Assembly: GCA_023453025.1 (NCBI GenBank)
Contig: JAEXUD010000040.1
Location: 1 to 64,000 of the forward strand
Direction of reading: 5' to 3'
Source: Bacillota bacterium
GTDB lineage: Bacteria; Bacillota; Clostridia; Tissierellales; Sedimentibacteraceae
Length of the DNA: 64,000 nucleotides
Every line of letters begins with the position of its first letter. Within the stretch, counting starts at the first letter, position 1. A program made the translations under genes and the position numbers. Below are positions 61,557 through 64,000 of this stretch, piece by piece. The notes beneath the pieces are model-generated. The model did not search any database, was not told where the DNA came from, and saw only the letters and a list, made by a program, of their open reading frames with translations.

Positions 61557-63353
61557 ATGAAAAAAATTATTATATTTACTGTTGCATTAATAATTATTTT
61601 AAATAATTTCAATATAAGCTATGGTGCAGATAGCAAGTATTTAAGAGCGGATTTTACAGAAAGTATTGTAAATGGTACAAGATTTAAGCAAATAACAATA
61701 ACGCCATATCGATATGACAATGAAAGAATTGAGGATGATGAAGACACAACATATTATATATACCTGCCATCCGGATATTTAGTCGAAGGAAAAACAGCAA
61801 CCTATGTAGCAGACCGAGACGGTGATTATCCTTTTACTGTATATTATGGCAATTATAAAAAAACATTTATTTATGAAGCTGAGGATATTGAAAATAAAAT
61901 TGACGATTCTTCAGATACAGACAAGGATGATGAAACATTTTTAGACTGCCAATTAATGTATGACTATGAAAAGAAACAGTTGTTTTTTAATATGCACCTG
62001 GACAAATTGAGAAATGTTAAAACTCCGGAAAGCACAATAACAGCAAATGAAGTAAACTATTATATTAAATCTTTAGAAAACAATGTTCCTTATGATTTAG
62101 AATTTATGATTGATGAGGAAAACTTCAGCTATAAAATAATAAAGTCCGGAGAGTATTATCTTTTAATTCATTTATCACCTGTTAATTATAATGATTACAG
62201 TACACTAGTTGAATATCAGGGATATAATTTCACCAATAATGATTACTATGAAGCAAGCCCTCCAAAGGATATTTATGATGATAACGGCAATTATACGGTA
62301 ATGATTGAATCCAAAAATTCAAAGCACATATTCAGCTTCAATATCACCGGCATTGACTATAGACGTCCTAAAGTGAATATCGGCCTGCTGGAAGATTTCA
62401 CGTTTGAATTAGATGCAGAGGATGATTTTAATCTGGATTATATAATCACATTTGATGGTCAATATGTTAAGATTAACAGCAAGGATAAAACATTTACATA
62501 TAAGCACAAAACAGAAATTAAGTATAACGGAGATTACTTGTTTACGGTTGTAGACAAAAAAGGCAACAGAACTGTTGAGACAGCTGAAATCAAATCAAAA
62601 AGAAAAGCAAGGAAACACGCACTTAATTTAGAAGTTCATGATTATAAATATACTGAGGATTTATTTGAAAATGTGGGTTTAAGGTACGAAGATACCGATG
62701 AAGAAATAAATTATTTTGAAAATATTCTTCCTGCATACATGAATGGGAAAAGCGCCGGAAGATTCAACCCTGATTCCCCTATTTCAAGGGCAGAAATGGT
62801 TACTATATTTTGCAGATTGAATGACCTTCCATATGATACAAGCGCATATTTGAAAGCCAAATTTACAGATATAGATAATCATTGGGCAAGAGATTACATT
62901 TCAATGGGCAGCAGCAAGAGATATATATCGGGCTATAAGGATAAAACCTTCAAGCCAGACAATAACGTTACACGAGCTGAATTTTGCCAGATGCTGACTA
63001 AAATCAGCTCATACAAAACGCTTCTGAATAATCTGCCTGCATCCAGCAACTATAACTTTACCGATATCAGCAGCCATTGGGCTGAAAATGAAATCATAAA
63101 AATAACAAGCAGAAATCTTATAACGGCTGAAACTGATAAATTTTATCCTGATAAAGCCATTACCAGAGGCGAAGTGGTTCATGCCATAAATATGCTGTAT
63201 GGTATGAATCCTTCCTATATAGAACTGGCATATATCAACGGATTGTATAATAAGTTCTATGATTTTCAGGATATCAATGGTCACAAATATTATTATGACA
63301 TAATTATATCTATTGTAGGCATGTACAGAGAAAATATATCCATAGGGGGATAG
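61557..63353 (+). CDS. Exported S-layer homology (SLH) domain protein
   Basis: The 598-residue protein has a signal peptide (about 1-24, ending SYGA), an acidic beta-rich ectodomain (about 25-370) and three C-terminal SLH repeats (about 385-430, 440-490, 500-555). Landmarks are FNPDSPISRAEM, FTDIDNHWARDYI...FKPDNNVTRAEF and FTDISSHWAENEI...FYPDKAITRGEV. SLH domains bind pyruvylated wall polymers. The ectodomain is not recognised. It is 8 bp after the PilZ gene in the same operon. Confidence 0.88.
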   Translation: MKKIIIFTVALIIILNNFNISYGADSKYLRADFTESIVNGTRFKQITITPYRYDNERIEDDEDTTYYIYLPSGYLVEGKTATYVADRDGDYPFTVYYGNYKKTFIYEAEDIENKIDDSSDTDKDDETFLDCQLMYDYEKKQLFFNMHLDKLRNVKTPESTITANEVNYYIKSLENNVPYDLEFMIDEENFSYKIIKSGEYYLLIHLSPVNYNDYSTLVEYQGYNFTNNDYYEASPPKDIYDDNGNYTVMIESKNSKHIFSFNITGIDYRRPKVNIGLLEDFTFELDAEDDFNLDYIITFDGQYVKINSKDKTFTYKHKTEIKYNGDYLFTVVDKKGNRTVETAEIKSKRKARKHALNLEVHDYKYTEDLFENVGLRYEDTDEEINYFENILPAYMNGKSAGRFNPDSPISRAEMVTIFCRLNDLPYDTSAYLKAKFTDIDNHWARDYISMGSSKRYISGYKDKTFKPDNNVTRAEFCQMLTKISSYKTLLNNLPASSNYNFTDISSHWAENEIIKITSRNLITAETDKFYPDKAITRGEVVHAINMLYGMNPSYIELAYINGLYNKFYDFQDINGHKYYYDIIISIVGMYRENISIGG

Positions 63354-63355
63354 AA

Positions 63356-63625
63356 ATGGTAGTAAATTACATGGAAATAATAGTAAAAAATTATCTTAAC
63401 AACGTTTTTAAAACAGATTCATCATACGGTACTGTTTGTAAATGTGAGCAGTGCATGGATGATATTCTGGCAAAATCTCTAAACAATCTTAAGCCCTACT
63501 ATATAACTACAAAAAAAGGTGAGGTCTACGCAGAATATGCTTGTCTGGAAATACAGCACCAAGCTGAAGTAATTTCAGAGGTTATTAAAGCAATTGAATT
63601 TGTTTCAAAACACCCAAACCACTAA
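63356..63625 (+). CDS. ComFB family protein
   Basis: The 89-residue protein begins NYMEIIVKNYLNNVF, with CKCEQCMDDILAKSLNNLKPYYITTKKGEVYAEYA following, which fits the late-competence ComFB family. Cysteines in KCEQC and YAC could bind zinc. ComFB homologues in cyanobacteria and Bacillus have been reported to bind c-di-GMP. It starts 2 bp after the SLH gene and ends the operon. The downstream palindrome can terminate it. Confidence 0.8.
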   Translation: MVVNYMEIIVKNYLNNVFKTDSSYGTVCKCEQCMDDILAKSLNNLKPYYITTKKGEVYAEYACLEIQHQAEVISEVIKAIEFVSKHPNH

Positions 63626-63628
63626 CAA

Positions 63629-63687
63629 AATAACAGGGGCAGTTCTTTCATTACATGTTTTGTAATGAAAGAACTGTCCCTGTTATT
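63629..63687. repeat. Near-perfect 27-bp palindrome (REP-like / bidirectional terminator)
   Basis: Arms 63629-63655 and 63661-63687 are complementary except for one G-T position, with a 5-nt loop. The core GGGACAGTTCTTTC is of a type seen in REP sequences linked to RAYT transposases. It lies between convergent comFB and cheD. No transposase is nearby. Confidence 0.8.
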
Positions 63688-63720
63688 CCAACTGCAAGGT
63701 CCATACCCGAAGTTGTTCTG

Positions 63721-64000
63721 TCAGATTACTTTCAGGTTCTTACCGAAGGATTTAATTGTCAGGTTTCCTGTGTTGGAGTCAAAAATTATTGTTCGTCCAT
63801 AATTTTGTCCAACATCCTCTGCAAACAACCTTATCTTTAGTTTTTGTAATGTTTCTTTTGTTGCTGCAATATTCCTGTCGCCTATACTTCCGATTGATGA
63901 GCTGCCCTTGATATCGAACATTTTCGCTCCACCAGCAATTTTGGCAATCATTCTTGAACGAAGGCAGCCTAAATTTTCCATTTGTCTTATCATTTCAGAT
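63721..64000 (-). CDS. cheD: CheD chemoreceptor glutamine deamidase (C-terminal part, cut by window end)
   Basis: The frame stays open to the window edge at 64000, so about the last 93 residues of an expected 160 are seen. AKIAGGAKMF, SIGDRNIAATKETLQKLKIRLFAEDVGQNYGRTIIFD is the CheD C-terminal signature, including the Thr/Gly-rich region. CheD deamidates MCP glutamines and is regulated by CheC. The catalytic Cys/His lie outside the window. It is on the minus strand, convergent with comFB. Confidence 0.92.
   Translation of the reverse strand, partial: SEMIRQMENLGCLRSRMIAKIAGGAKMFDIKGSSSIGSIGDRNIAATKETLQKLKIRLFAEDVGQNYGRTIIFDSNTGNLTIKSFGKNLKVI

Noticed and set aside
63655..63840. 61-residue plus-strand frame overlapping cheD
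   Set aside because: It begins inside the palindrome and lies opposite the strongly conserved cheD frame.

Overview
The window looks like a chromosomal segment of a low-GC, Gram-positive, anaerobic and flagellated Clostridia-type bacterium (Tissierellia or Sedimentibacter-like is a guess). This rests on strong AGGAGG-type ribosome binding sites, T-rich Rho-independent terminators, the WhiA-HPr pair, GlnRS, a soluble flavin/iron-sulfur electron-bifurcation complex, OpuA/GbsR osmoprotection genes, S-layer homology domains and clostridial motility genes. No phage, IS element or CRISPR array is visible. Mobile-like signals are limited to short palindromic dispersed repeats.

Layout 1-33 kb is mostly housekeeping. 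It holds tRNA-Leu(CAG), a cytoplasmic parvulin, HPr, WhiA and a Nudix protein. Next come two methyltransferase genes flanking a PAS-sigma54 activator, then GlnRS and a cyclase-family hydrolase. The glycine-betaine operon opuA faces its regulator gbsR. Further genes encode 3-hydroxybutyryl-CoA dehydrogenase, a BrkB-like membrane protein and an RsmC-like methyltransferase. A three-gene NuoE/NuoF/NuoG-NfnB operon best fits a Sporomusa-type (Stn) electron-bifurcating transhydrogenase. After it come DNA-3-methyladenine glycosylase, an M18 aminopeptidase and a LacI-type regulator. A good 6S RNA candidate with a clear promoter lies upstream of a short single-TM FtsH-like protease. The stretch ends with ispF-ispD-PHP-ansA-rluA and a divergent NAD kinase.

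Layout 33-57 kb is a motility, chemotaxis and sensing region. It carries four methyl-accepting chemotaxis proteins, a two-component system, two bacteriohemerythrins and an EAL protein with a degenerate GGDEF motif. Flagellin, an ECF sigma/DUF4179 pair, and the operon cheA-cheR-cheB-fliD-fliS-fliT-like follow. Five sigma28 (SigD/FliA) type promoters (TAAA-N15-GCCGATAA-like) could be read. They precede the EAL-hemerythrin-MCP operon, flagellin, two MCP genes and cheA, and they tie the region into one late-motility regulon.

Layout 57-64 kb is a divergent plus-strand operon of six genes. They encode a FliK-like protein, a stand-alone FlhB C-terminal domain (FlhX), an FtsA-like actin-fold protein with a C-terminal extension, a PilZ-type protein, an exported SLH protein and a ComFB-family protein. 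It joins a flagellar-export switch pair, an actin-like ATPase, two candidate c-di-GMP receptors and a surface protein, and is the most interesting unexplained unit here. The window ends inside cheD.
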